The notes beneath the pieces are model-generated. The model did no database searches. It saw nothing but the letters and a program-made list of their open reading frames with translations, and was not told the DNA's origin. Of a stretch of DNA of 64,000 nt, positions 1-8,380 are shown piece after piece. Position 1 is the first letter of the stretch. Each line of letters begins with the position of its first letter. The stretch spans positions 1 through 64,000 of the forward strand of contig NZ_JAQIBB010000101.1 in the NCBI RefSeq assembly GCF_027920745.1, written 5' to 3'. A program made the position numbers and the translations under genes. The stretch is from Gallibacterium faecale (lineage in GTDB: Bacteria > Pseudomonadota > Gammaproteobacteria > Enterobacterales > Pasteurellaceae).

Positions 1-31
1 CTGCGCTAGCTTTTTTATTGATACAGAGCAA

Positions 32-835
32 TTAACCTTTTAATTCGTTAGATAGGCAAGGTTGTAATTTAGTGAGAATTTGTTTGGTAATACGAGGCGC
101 ACCAGCAACGATATTACCAGAAGTTAAATAGTTATGACCACCAACGAAGTCGGTTACTAGACCGCCGGCTTCACGGACAATTAAATCACCAGCAGCGCAA
201 TCCCATGGCTTAATACCAATTTCAAAATAACCATCAACACGGCCAGCAGCTACATAGCAAAGATCAAGAGCCGCAGAACCTGTACGACGGAAGTCAGCAC
301 ACTCTTCAATCAATGTTGTAATCATATTGATATGCACTGGAACATGGCGTTTAACTTTAAATGGGAAACCTGTTGCTAATACCGCCCCGGTTAATTCATT
401 ACGACCTTCTAAGCGTAAACGGTATTCATTCAATTTTGCGCCTTCACCACGCACTGCAGTAAAGAGTTCATTACGGATAGGATCATAAACTACACCTACT
501 TCGGTGCGACCTTTTACACGAACAGCAATAGAAATAGAGAAATGGGGTAAACCTTTGACAAAGTTAGTCGTACCATCTAGTGGATCAATGATCCATTGTA
601 CATTACTTTGTTTACCTTCTATGGCACCACTTTCTTCACCAATAATTGTATGATCAGGATAAGATTTGCGAATAATTTCGATGATTGCCGCCTCAGAAGC
701 TTTATCGATATTGGTCACATAATCATTTGTTGATTTTTCACTTGTTTGGATTTCATCTCGGCGTTCAAAGCCTTTAGCAACGATGTTGCCTGCTTTTCGT
801 ACTGCACGAATAGCGATATTTAACATTGGATTCAT
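32..835 (-). CDS. suhB: Inositol-1-monophosphatase SuhB
   Basis: Mg2+-dependent inositol-phosphate phosphatase of the cytoplasm; in enterobacteria SuhB also takes part in ribosomal RNA antitermination. The protein shows the family signatures: a GEES metal-binding segment, DPLDGTTNF near residue 85, and WDCAAGDLIVREAGG near the C-terminus. Length is about 267 residues, normal for the family. I chose the ATG at 833-835 because a GGAG Shine-Dalgarno lies just upstream; a GTG four codons earlier overlaps that ribosome site and is unlikely. It is divergent from trmJ and shares a 149-bp AT-rich promoter region with it. Confidence 0.93.
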   Translation of the reverse strand: MNPMLNIAIRAVRKAGNIVAKGFERRDEIQTSEKSTNDYVTNIDKASEAAIIEIIRKSYPDHTIIGEESGAIEGKQSNVQWIIDPLDGTTNFVKGLPHFSISIAVRVKGRTEVGVVYDPIRNELFTAVRGEGAKLNEYRLRLEGRNELTGAVLATGFPFKVKRHVPVHINMITTLIEECADFRRTGSAALDLCYVAAGRVDGYFEIGIKPWDCAAGDLIVREAGGLVTDFVGGHNYLTSGNIVAGAPRITKQILTKLQPCLSNELKG

Positions 836-984
836 TATTTTCTCCACCAGATTTTAAAGAACAGTTTTAGCTATGAATTAAAATGGTGTGCATTATAGGG
901 AAAGTTAATTCAAATTGCGAGTAATTTCATCACAACTGGAAACGTGTTAAAATTTGCCATCATTTTTTGCTATTACAGAAGAGT

Positions 985-1722
985 ATGTCGTTAGACCAAA
1001 TCAAAATTGTTCTTGTAGAAACATCACACCCAGGGAATATTGGATCTGCTGCTAGAGCGATGAAAACTATGGGCTTATCACAGTTATATTTAGTTTCTCC
1101 TAAAGTGTTACCCAATGAAGAATCAATTGCATTATCCGCAGGATCAGCAGATGTTGTAGAAAATGCACATATTGTTTCCTCCTTTGATGAAGCCGTCGCT
1201 GATTGTTCATTGATTATTGGGACCAGTGCAAGAGCAAGACATTTGAGCACAACCGCGATTACACCTCGTCATTGTGGCGAAAAAGCGATAGCACATCTTC
1301 ATACAGGAAAAGTAGCAATAGTTTTTGGTCGTGAACGAATTGGCCTGACTAATGAAGAACTTTTAAAATGTCATTACCATTTAAATATTCCAGCCAATCC
1401 GGAATATTCATCTCTTAATTTAGCGATGGCAGTACAGCTAGTCAGTTATGAAATTCGAATGGCTTATCTGCAAGCGCAATTACCGGAAGGTGTAGAACCT
1501 GCGAAAGTGACCGCAGCAGAAGGCGTTGTCGCTGAAGAGTTAGAGTATTTTTTCCAAAAAACTGAGAAAGTCTATCAGGAACTTGGTTTTATTCAGAATA
1601 GTGCAGTGATGAAAAAATTACGCCGCCTCTATTTACGCACGGCTATTCAGCGTAATGAATTAAATATCTTGCAAGGTATGCTTACAGCAGTAGAACGCTT
1701 AATCACAAAAGATAGAAATTAA
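985..1722 (+). CDS. trmJ: tRNA (cytidine/uridine-32-2'-O)-methyltransferase TrmJ
   Basis: SPOUT-class methyltransferase that 2'-O-methylates position 32 of the tRNA anticodon loop using S-adenosylmethionine. Seen: the N-terminal IVLVETSHPGNIGSAARAMK motif, then the knot segments IVFGRERIGLTNEEL and NPEYSSLNLAMAVQLVSYE typical of TrmH/SpoU enzymes, with a C-terminal helical extension. The ATG at 985, preceded by GAAGAG, fits the family start; a TTG further upstream is a poorer choice. It lies 99 bp before iscR, the same trmJ-iscR order known from other gamma-proteobacteria, but iscR has its own promoter in the gap. Confidence 0.93.
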   Translation: MSLDQIKIVLVETSHPGNIGSAARAMKTMGLSQLYLVSPKVLPNEESIALSAGSADVVENAHIVSSFDEAVADCSLIIGTSARARHLSTTAITPRHCGEKAIAHLHTGKVAIVFGRERIGLTNEELLKCHYHLNIPANPEYSSLNLAMAVQLVSYEIRMAYLQAQLPEGVEPAKVTAAEGVVAEELEYFFQKTEKVYQELGFIQNSAVMKKLRRLYLRTAIQRNELNILQGMLTAVERLITKDRN

Positions 1723-1754
1723 CGATAATTAAAAACGGTATTATAGAAAGAATA

Positions 1755-1779
1755 ATACTTGACTGTTTTAGTAGGTTAT
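1755..1779 (+). promoter_or_regulatory. Type 1 IscR-binding site and iscR promoter
   Basis: This 25-bp stretch matches the published type 1 IscR consensus at 23 of 25 positions by my count, including the GACT and AGT half-site cores. It contains a TTGACT -35 element. IscR carrying a [2Fe-2S] cluster represses its own operon at such sites, so the isc operon is expected to rise under iron limitation or oxidative stress. The match is seen directly; repression is inferred from the family. Confidence 0.75.
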
Positions 1780-1821
1780 GTGAGAATTTTCCCCGTTTGA
1801 AACAAGGTTAGGGAATTCACG

Positions 1822-2292
1822 ATGAAACTTACTTCAAAAGGGCGTTATGCAGTAACTGCTATTTTAGATATTGCATTAAATGCAGAAGATGGTCCTGTTA
1901 CTTTATCGGATATTTCTGAACGTCAAAAAATATCACTTTCTTATTTAGAACAACTCTTTGCCAAATTACGTCGCCATGGTCTTGTGAAAAGTACACGTGG
2001 TCCCGGTGGCGGTTACCAATTAGGTTATCGCTGCGAAGAGATTTCTATCGGTATGATTATTTCTGCTGTGAATGAAAATGTTCAAGCGACTAAATGCCGT
2101 AGTAAAGGTAACTGCCAAGATGGGGTGCAATGTTTAACCCATTCTTTATGGCAAAAGTTAAGTGATCGTATCGAAGAATTTCTCAATGAAATTACTGTCG
2201 CTGAATTGGTTAGCTCTCAACAAGAAAAAATGCAAAAGCGTTATCGTGCAGAAATCAGCGTACAGCAACGTCTAGAACATACAGAAAGTTAA
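1822..2292 (+). CDS. iscR: Iron-sulfur cluster regulator IscR
   Basis: Rrf2-family transcription factor that senses the cell's Fe-S status. The N-terminal winged helix-turn-helix (MKLTSKGRYAVTAILDIALN, then YLEQLFAKLRRHGLVKS) is followed by the cluster ligands: Cys92, Cys98 and Cys104 in KCRSKGNCQDGVQC, with the nearby histidine. Length is 156 residues, close to E. coli IscR. It is the first gene of the isc operon, 34 bp before iscS, downstream of an IscR-type box, which fits negative autoregulation. All three cysteines are present, so it should bind a cluster. Confidence 0.96.
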   Translation: MKLTSKGRYAVTAILDIALNAEDGPVTLSDISERQKISLSYLEQLFAKLRRHGLVKSTRGPGGGYQLGYRCEEISIGMIISAVNENVQATKCRSKGNCQDGVQCLTHSLWQKLSDRIEEFLNEITVAELVSSQQEKMQKRYRAEISVQQRLEHTES

Positions 2293-2326
2293 GAAACAAC
2301 TTCTTAATGAATTATTGGAGTGAATA

Positions 2327-3541
2327 ATGAAACTACCTATTTATTTAGACTATGCCGCAACTTGTCCAGTTGACGAACGTGTTGCTAAAAAAATGATGGA
2401 ATATTTAACCGTAGATGGCACATTCGGTAACCCAGCATCACGCTCGCATAAATTTGGCTGGCAAGCAGAAGAAGCGGTAGATGTTGCACGTAATCATATC
2501 GCTGATTTAATTGGTGCAGATTCACGTGAAATTGTATTTACTTCTGGAGCAACAGAGTCAGATAACTTAGCGATTAAAGGTGCAGCACATTTCTATCAAA
2601 CCAAAGGTAAACATATTATTACCTGCAAAACAGAACATAAAGCAGTATTAGATACGTGTCGCCAATTAGAACGTGAAGGTTTTGAAGTAACTTATCTTTC
2701 ACCAAAATCAGACGGTTTAATTGATCTTGAAGAATTAAAAGCTGCAATGCGTGACGATACGATTTTAGTTTCTATTATGCACGTGAATAATGAAATCGGT
2801 GTGATCCAAGATATTGCTGCAATTGGTGAATTATGTCGTGAACGTAAGATTATTTTCCACGTAGATGCAACCCAATCTGTGGGAAAATTACCAATTGATT
2901 TATCGACTTTAAAAGTGGATTTAATGTCAATGTCAGGTCACAAACTCTACGGACCAAAAGGAATCGGTGCATTATATGTTCGCCGTAAACCACGTGTACG
3001 TTTAGAAGCAATTATCCACGGTGGTGGTCATGAAAGAGGAATGCGTTCAGGTACATTACCAGTGCATCAAATCGTTGGTATGGGTGAAGCCTATCGTATC
3101 TGCAAGGAAGAAATGGCTACTGAAATGCCTCGCTTAACCGCATTGCGTGATCGTTTATATAACGGATTAAAAGATATTGAAGAAGTCTATGTAAATGGTT
3201 CAATGGAACACCGTGTTGGCACAAATTTAAATATGAGTTTCAACTATGTAGAAGGTGAATCATTAATGATGTCATTACGTGATATTGCGGTTTCATCAGG
3301 TTCAGCCTGTACTTCTGCAAGTTTAGAGCCTTCCTATGTGTTACGTGCATTAGGTTTAAATGATGAATTAGCACATAGCTCAATTCGTTTTACGATTGGA
3401 CGTTATACCACAGAAGAAGAGATCGATTATACGATTGAATTAGTGAAGAAAGCGGTAGCGAAATTGCGCGAACTTTCTCCATTATGGGATATGTATAAAG
3501 AGGGTGTTGATTTTAGCACCGTTGAATGGTCAGCACATTAA
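2327..3541 (+). CDS. iscS: Cysteine desulfurase IscS
   Basis: Pyridoxal-phosphate enzyme that removes sulfur from L-cysteine and hands the persulfide to IscU, and to tRNA thiolation partners. Seen: the PLP lysine in SMSGHKLYGPKG near residue 206 and the mobile catalytic cysteine in SGSACTSASLEPSYVL near residue 328. Length is 404 residues, identical to E. coli IscS. The ATG at 2327 follows a TTGGAG ribosome site. It sits between iscR and iscU in a compact operon. The pdxS/pdxT genes at 60 kb would supply the cofactor. Confidence 0.97.
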   Translation: MKLPIYLDYAATCPVDERVAKKMMEYLTVDGTFGNPASRSHKFGWQAEEAVDVARNHIADLIGADSREIVFTSGATESDNLAIKGAAHFYQTKGKHIITCKTEHKAVLDTCRQLEREGFEVTYLSPKSDGLIDLEELKAAMRDDTILVSIMHVNNEIGVIQDIAAIGELCRERKIIFHVDATQSVGKLPIDLSTLKVDLMSMSGHKLYGPKGIGALYVRRKPRVRLEAIIHGGGHERGMRSGTLPVHQIVGMGEAYRICKEEMATEMPRLTALRDRLYNGLKDIEEVYVNGSMEHRVGTNLNMSFNYVEGESLMMSLRDIAVSSGSACTSASLEPSYVLRALGLNDELAHSSIRFTIGRYTTEEEIDYTIELVKKAVAKLRELSPLWDMYKEGVDFSTVEWSAH

Positions 3542-3554
3542 TTAGGAGTGAATT

Positions 3555-3938
3555 ATGGCTTACAGTGAAAAAGTTATTGATCATTATGAAAACCCACGTA
3601 ATGTCGGATCATTCGATAAAAAAGATCCGACTGTTGGGAGTGGCATGGTTGGTGCACCAGCTTGTGGCGACGTAATGCAGCTACAAATTAAAGTAAATGA
3701 TAGCGGTATTATTGAAGATGCTAAGTTTAAAACTTATGGTTGTGGTTCAGCGATTGCTTCTAGCTCATTAATTACAGAATGGGTAAAAGGTAAATCATTA
3801 GATGAAGCACAAGCGATTAAAAATAGCGATATTGCCGCAGAATTAGAGTTACCACCAGTAAAAGTTCACTGCTCAATTCTTGCAGAAGACGCAATCAAAG
3901 CAGCAATCGCCGACTATAAAGCGAAAAACGTTAAATAA
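3555..3938 (+). CDS. iscU: Iron-sulfur cluster scaffold IscU
   Basis: Scaffold on which [2Fe-2S] and [4Fe-4S] clusters are first built before transfer by HscA/HscB. The three conserved cysteines are present in GAPACGDVM, KTYGCGSAIA and VHCSILAEDAI, and the LPPVK segment recognised by HscA appears as ELPPVKVHC. Length is 127 residues, typical. It starts 13 bp after iscS. A stable hairpin follows at once, before iscA, which could keep IscU in excess over the downstream products. Confidence 0.96.
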   Translation: MAYSEKVIDHYENPRNVGSFDKKDPTVGSGMVGAPACGDVMQLQIKVNDSGIIEDAKFKTYGCGSAIASSSLITEWVKGKSLDEAQAIKNSDIAAELELPPVKVHCSILAEDAIKAAIADYKAKNVK

Positions 3939-3944
3939 TCTTTT

Positions 3945-3968
3945 AGGTGTTATCTATGGATAACACCT
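3945..3968 (+). terminator. Intra-operon hairpin between iscU and iscA
   Basis: A perfect 10-bp inverted repeat (AGGTGTTATC / GATAACACCT) with a TATG loop fills the gap between iscU and iscA. It is followed by a short, mixed T-rich run rather than a strong U tract. It could act as a partial attenuator or as a 3' stabiliser for the iscRSU part of the message. The structure is seen directly; the role is inferred. Confidence 0.6.
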
Positions 3969-3989
3969 TTCCCATTTTAGGAGTAAAAC

Positions 3990-4313
3990 ATGGCAATTTC
4001 ATTAACCGAAAGTGCGGCACAACGAGTCAGAGATTTTCTTGCCAATCGTGGAAAAGGAATTGGTTTACGTTTAGGGATCAAAACATCAGGCTGTTCAGGA
4101 CTAGCATATGTTCTAGAATTTGTTGATGTATTAAATGAAGATGATCAAGTCTTTGAAGATAACGGGGTAAAAATTATTGTTGATAACAAGAGCCTTGTTT
4201 ATTTAGATGGTACTCAATTAGATTTTGTCAAAGAAGGTCTAAATGAAGGGTTTAAATTTACCAACCCGAATGTAAAAGATCAATGTGGTTGTGGAGAAAG
4301 TTTCCACGTTTAA
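3990..4313 (+). CDS. iscA: A-type iron-sulfur carrier IscA
   Basis: Carrier protein that accepts clusters or iron and passes them to apo-proteins. The three conserved cysteines are visible in TSGCSGLAYVLEF near residue 35 and in DQCGCGESFHV at the C-terminus. Length is 107 residues, the same as E. coli IscA. It has its own good ribosome site (TAGGAG) 51 bp after iscU, beyond an intra-operon hairpin. The operon continues to hscB 24 bp downstream. Confidence 0.96.
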   Translation: MAISLTESAAQRVRDFLANRGKGIGLRLGIKTSGCSGLAYVLEFVDVLNEDDQVFEDNGVKIIVDNKSLVYLDGTQLDFVKEGLNEGFKFTNPNVKDQCGCGESFHV

Positions 4314-4337
4314 TCCCTTATCATTATTTATACTATT

Positions 4338-4856
4338 ATGTTTAATCCATTTGAATTGTTTGCGTTGCCAGTAAGTTTCCAACTCGATCTGACACAATTA
4401 TCACAACAGTATTTGCAATTACAAAAGCAACTTCACCCAGATAATTTTTCTACCGCAACAGAACAACAACAACGCTTAGCCTTGCAGAAATCAACGCAAG
4501 TTAATGATGCTTATCAGATATTAAAGGATCCGATCTTACGTGCGGAAGCGATTTTAAGTTTAGCATTACAAAAGCCAGTAGAAAGCGAAAATACAACGCA
4601 TGATCTTGAATTTTTAATGCAACAAATGGAATTACGTGAACAATTAGAACAAGCGGAACAGCAGCAAGATGAAGTTTTGCTTGAAACATTATTGGCACAA
4701 GCAAAAGAGAGCTATCAAGAAAATTTAGCCAGTTTAACTGATAAAATTGAACAACAAGACTGGGTTGGCACTAAACAAATGATAGATCGTTTGAAGTTTA
4801 TTCAAAAATTACAACAAGAAATAGAACGTTTAGAAGAAAAGTTATTTGATTTTTAA
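4338..4856 (+). CDS. hscB: Co-chaperone HscB
   Basis: J-domain partner that delivers IscU to the Hsp70 chaperone HscA and stimulates its ATPase. The N-terminal J domain has the HPD tripeptide in QKQLHPDNFST, and the C-terminal part is a glutamine/glutamate-rich helical bundle that binds IscU. Length is 172 residues, the usual size. It is followed by hscA with an 18-bp gap, so the two are almost certainly co-translated at similar levels. Confidence 0.94.
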   Translation: MFNPFELFALPVSFQLDLTQLSQQYLQLQKQLHPDNFSTATEQQQRLALQKSTQVNDAYQILKDPILRAEAILSLALQKPVESENTTHDLEFLMQQMELREQLEQAEQQQDEVLLETLLAQAKESYQENLASLTDKIEQQDWVGTKQMIDRLKFIQKLQQEIERLEEKLFDF

Positions 4857-4874
4857 TTGTGGGAAAATAAGGTA

Positions 4875-6728
4875 ATGGCATTATTACAAATTGCAGAACC
4901 GGGGCAAAGTGCAGCACCTCACCAAGCTAGATTAGCCGTAGGTATTGATCTCGGTACAACCAATTCTTTGGTCGCCACCGTTCGTAGCGGTAAGGCAGAT
5001 ATTTTACTCGATGAACAAGAAAGAGCTTTGATTCCTTCTGTTGTTTATTATGGTGATGATCAATTAGAGGTGGGTAATGAAGCTAAAGCCTATGCAGGAC
5101 AAGATCCGCATAATACGATTATTTCTGTAAAACGTTTAATGGGACGTAGTTTAGCGGATGTGCAAACGCGTTATCCGAATTTACCTTATACTTTCCAAGC
5201 AAGTGAAAATGGGTTGCCATTATTAGTAACCAAACAAGGTACCCGAAGCCCAGTTGAAGTGTCGGCGGATATTTTACGCCGTTTAAATCGTTTAGCTGAA
5301 CAGCGTTTAGGTGGTGAATTGGTTGGTTGTGTTATTACCGTGCCCGCTTATTTTGATGATGCGCAGCGTCAAGGCACAAAAGACGCAGCACGCCTAGCTG
5401 GTTTAAATGTATTACGTTTATTGAATGAACCGACTGCTGCTGCGATTGCTTATGGTTTAGATAGTGGACAAGAAGGTGTCATTGCAGTTTACGATTTAGG
5501 TGGCGGTACATTCGACATTTCTATTTTACGCCTCAGTAAAGGGGTGTTTGAAGTGTTAGCAACAGGTGGTGATACTGCATTAGGCGGTGATGATTTTGAC
5601 CACTTATTAGCAGATTATTTAGCTACTCAAGCGCAATTCACTGCAAAAACTGACCAAGAAAAACGTCAATTATTAGATCTTGCTACCCAAGTTAAGATTC
5701 AGCTTTCTGCGGCAGAGTCAGTAACAGTAACTGTCAATCAACAAGCAGTCACTGTTGAACGTGCAGTATTTAATCAATTAATCCAACCATTAGTGAAACG
5801 TACCCTACTAGCTTGCCGTCGTGCGTTGAAAGATGCTGGGGTGTCTGTTGAAGAAGTGATTGAAACTGTGATGGTGGGCGGTTCTACTCGCGTGCCATTT
5901 GTGCGTGAACAAGTTGCAGAATTTTTTGGTAAACAGCCATTAACCTCAATTGATCCTGATAAAGTTGTGGCATTAGGCGCTGCAATTCAAGCGGATATTT
6001 TAGCGGGCAATAAACCAGATAGTGAGATGTTATTATTGGATGTCATTCCATTATCATTAGGGATTGAAACCATGGGCGGATTAGTTGAAAAAATTATTCC
6101 TCGTAACACCACTATCCCTGTGGCAAGAGCACAAGAGTTCACTACATTTAAAGATGGTCAAACCGCAATGTCAGTACATATCGTGCAAGGTGAACGTGAG
6201 TTAGTGCAAGATTGTCGTTCATTAGCACGTTTTAGCCTCAAAGGAATTCCACCTATGGTAGCTGGAGCTGCACATGTACGCGTAACTTATCAAGTCGATG
6301 CAGACGGATTATTAAGTGTGACTGCAATGGAAAAATCAACTGGTGTACATTCATCAATCCAAGTTAAACCATCTTATGGCTTAACCGATGAAGAGATCAC
6401 TCAAATGATCAAATCTTCACACGAAAATGCTAAAGCGGATTTGCAGGCACGTGAATTAGCTGAACAACGTGTTGAAGCCGCTCGCGTACTAGAAAATGTC
6501 TATAGTGCTTTAGCCGAAGATGCTGCATTACTCAATGAACAAGAACTTGCTGGAATAAAGGCTGCTTTACAAACCTTAGAAGCACTAATTAAAGAAGAGG
6601 ATAGCCAACGTATTGCACAAGGTATTAAACAGTTAGATCAAGCAACACGTGAATTCGCAGCGAGAAGAATGGATAGTTCAATTAAACAAGCATTAGCAGG
6701 TCAATCTGTTGATCAATTTACTGAATAA
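4875..6728 (+). CDS. hscA: Fe-S assembly Hsp70 chaperone HscA
   Basis: Specialised Hsp70 that uses ATP to drive cluster release from IscU. Seen: the nucleotide-binding domain with AVGIDLGTTNSLVA near residue 25, AVYDLGGGTFDISIL near 205 and VGGSTRVPFV near 340, then a substrate-binding domain and a helical lid. From the ATG at 4875 the protein is 617 residues, matching E. coli HscA; an in-frame TTG six codons earlier abuts the hscB stop and is less likely. The AAGG before the ATG is a modest ribosome site. Downstream is fdx. Confidence 0.96.
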   Translation: MALLQIAEPGQSAAPHQARLAVGIDLGTTNSLVATVRSGKADILLDEQERALIPSVVYYGDDQLEVGNEAKAYAGQDPHNTIISVKRLMGRSLADVQTRYPNLPYTFQASENGLPLLVTKQGTRSPVEVSADILRRLNRLAEQRLGGELVGCVITVPAYFDDAQRQGTKDAARLAGLNVLRLLNEPTAAAIAYGLDSGQEGVIAVYDLGGGTFDISILRLSKGVFEVLATGGDTALGGDDFDHLLADYLATQAQFTAKTDQEKRQLLDLATQVKIQLSAAESVTVTVNQQAVTVERAVFNQLIQPLVKRTLLACRRALKDAGVSVEEVIETVMVGGSTRVPFVREQVAEFFGKQPLTSIDPDKVVALGAAIQADILAGNKPDSEMLLLDVIPLSLGIETMGGLVEKIIPRNTTIPVARAQEFTTFKDGQTAMSVHIVQGERELVQDCRSLARFSLKGIPPMVAGAAHVRVTYQVDADGLLSVTAMEKSTGVHSSIQVKPSYGLTDEEITQMIKSSHENAKADLQARELAEQRVEAARVLENVYSALAEDAALLNEQELAGIKAALQTLEALIKEEDSQRIAQGIKQLDQATREFAARRMDSSIKQALAGQSVDQFTE

Positions 6729-6746
6729 TAAGAAGGAAAATAACAA

Positions 6747-7085
6747 ATGCCAAAAATTGTATTTCTGCCAAATCAAGAACATTGTCCAGAAGGTATGGTA
6801 GTTGATGCCAATACAGGTGAAACGATTTTAGATGCGGCATTGCGTTCTGGGATTGAAATTGAACACGCTTGTGAAAAGTCTTGTGCTTGTACAACTTGTC
6901 ATGTGATTGTGCGAGAAGGGTTTGATTCGCTTAATGATAGCTCTGATTTAGAAGATGATATGTTAGATAAAGCATGGGGACTTGAAGTAGATAGCCGCTT
7001 AAGTTGCCAAGCAGTAGTAGGCGATGAAGATTTAGTGGTTGAAATTCCACGTTACACCATTAACCACGCGAAAGAGGAGCACTAA
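6747..7085 (+). CDS. fdx: [2Fe-2S] ferredoxin of the Isc system
   Basis: Adrenodoxin-type ferredoxin that supplies electrons for cluster building on IscU. The ligand cysteines are in HACEKSCACTTCHVIV and the later LSCQAVV. Length is 112 residues, typical. It has a strong AAGGAAAA ribosome site and is 18 bp after hscA. The last codons contain the ribosome site (AAAGAGGAG) for iscX, whose ATG comes one base after the fdx stop, so the two are probably translationally coupled. Confidence 0.95.
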   Translation: MPKIVFLPNQEHCPEGMVVDANTGETILDAALRSGIEIEHACEKSCACTTCHVIVREGFDSLNDSSDLEDDMLDKAWGLEVDSRLSCQAVVGDEDLVVEIPRYTINHAKEEH

Positions 7086-7086
7086 G

Positions 7087-7281
7087 ATGAAATGGCAAGA
7101 TGCACAACAAATTGGTGAAGCATTGTATGAGCGTTTTCCAGATCTGGATCCTCGTACTGTTCGGTTTACTGATATGCACCGTTGGATTTGTGAATTAGAT
7201 GAGTTTGACGATGACCCAGAAAAATCAAATGAACGTATTCTAGAAGCGATTTTTCTCTGTTGGTTAGATGAGTTTGAATAA
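7087..7281 (+). CDS. iscX: Fe-S assembly protein IscX
   Basis: Small acidic protein (64 residues) that binds IscS and iron and tunes the rate of cluster assembly. The sequence begins MKWQDAQQIGEALYERF and carries the acidic patch LDEFDDDPEKSNERILE and a final CWLDEFE, all typical. I placed the start at the ATG at 7087, right after fdx and its GAGGAG ribosome site; an upstream in-frame start inside fdx is a longer reading of the same frame. It ends the isc operon before a strong terminator. Confidence 0.93.
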   Translation: MKWQDAQQIGEALYERFPDLDPRTVRFTDMHRWICELDEFDDDPEKSNERILEAIFLCWLDEFE

Positions 7282-7300
7282 AGCTAATTATTTGGAATAT

Positions 7301-7329
7301 AAAAAAGAGGGAATTTATCCCTCTTTTTT
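7301..7329. terminator. Bidirectional terminator between iscX and the EamA gene
   Basis: An A-run, a short G/C-rich stem (GAGGGA / TCCCTC) and a T-run form a hairpin that works as a rho-independent terminator on both strands. It closes the isc operon and the convergent transporter gene, whose stop codon lies inside the T-run. Confidence 0.85.
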
Positions 7330-8251
7330 AATGCTTAAACCGAAAATGATGGTGACGTCCAAAGAGGAAATGAAGAATTTCTTTTCCTGACACAGTTAAG
7401 ATAATCGCGGACAAAATCAGAATAATGCCAAGGAAAATACGTGCTGTCATTTGTTCGTTAAAAATTAAAACGCCAACTAATAAGGCGGTAATTGGTTCTA
7501 AGGCTCCAATAATAGACGCGGTGGTTGGTCCAATCATCTGAATTGAATGATTCATTAACACCAAAGAAATAATAGTAGTAAATACTGATAATCCTAGTAC
7601 ATTGAATAATAGCGTTGGTGAGAAATCCGTTGGTAAGGTTGCACCAAAATCAAGACGTGCTAAAAAGACAAAAGCGCCAAAAAACAGCCCATAAAAAGTG
7701 AGTTTGATGACAGGAATATTGTGTAATGGAGAACGTTCTACCGCAATAATATAAATTGCATAAGTTAGTGCGGAAATAAACACAAGCAAGACACCAAGCG
7801 GATTTAAACTTGTGCCATTATCATTTTGATAAAGCAATGAAACACCAAAAATGACCAATGTAATTGCTAACATCGTTAATAAGTTTAAACGTTCATGAAA
7901 AAATAGCACCATAATCAACGCGACTAATAGTGGATAAATAAAGAGTATGGTTGAAGCTATTCCCGCCTCTATCAGTTGATAACTGACAAATAATGTGAGT
8001 GAAGAAGCTGCAAAAATTACACCAACTAATAAGAGAGTAAGAAATTCTTTATTATTTAAGGCAAAAGAGATTTTTTGTTGGTACATAATCACTGCCAGAA
8101 TAGCGCTTGCGACACTAAAACGATAGAACAGTACTGCATCTGGTGTTAAACCGATTTGATATAGAGGTAGGGTGAATAAGGGGTTTAGCCCGTAGAAAAA
8201 TGCAGCGGTACAACCGAATATTAGCCCTTTAGCTAATTGTTTAGGAATCAT
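7328..8251 (-). CDS. EamA/DMT-family inner-membrane transporter
   Basis: A ten-helix membrane protein of the drug/metabolite transporter superfamily. Two repeats of about five hydrophobic segments are seen, with the typical second-half signature GPTTASIIGALEPITALLVGVLIFNE. Substrates in this family range from amino acids to nucleotides, and nothing here points to one. The likely start is the ATG for MIPKQLAKGL at 8251; a longer in-frame start adds seven residues. The C-terminus ends in a basic, histidine-rich tail (GRHHHFRFKH). It is a single-gene unit convergent with iscX. Confidence 0.8.
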   Translation of the reverse strand: MIPKQLAKGLIFGCTAAFFYGLNPLFTLPLYQIGLTPDAVLFYRFSVASAILAVIMYQQKISFALNNKEFLTLLLVGVIFAASSLTLFVSYQLIEAGIASTILFIYPLLVALIMVLFFHERLNLLTMLAITLVIFGVSLLYQNDNGTSLNPLGVLLVFISALTYAIYIIAVERSPLHNIPVIKLTFYGLFFGAFVFLARLDFGATLPTDFSPTLLFNVLGLSVFTTIISLVLMNHSIQMIGPTTASIIGALEPITALLVGVLIFNEQMTARIFLGIILILSAIILTVSGKEILHFLFGRHHHFRFKH

Positions 8252-8333
8252 TATCAAATAGTATGATATCAATGAAATAAAGGTGCTTTATTATAGGACT
8301 CAAGAATTATTATTCAATAGGAAGAAAGGAAGT

Positions 8334-8370
8334 TGGCTCGTTATTTTTTAGTTACTGATTTAACGAGCCA
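8334..8370 (-). terminator. Possible terminator after dppF
   Basis: A 10-bp inverted repeat (TGGCTCGTTA / TAACGAGCCA) with a 17-base loop lies 11 bp downstream of the dppF stop on the minus strand. There is no clear U tract after the stem on that strand, so it may be a weak terminator or a 3' stabilising hairpin. Confidence 0.5.
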
Positions 8371-8380
8371 TATTTAAAGA

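Noticed and set aside
960..1250. A 96-codon minus-strand frame opposite trmJ
   Set aside because: It is antisense to a conserved gene and has no recognisable domain.
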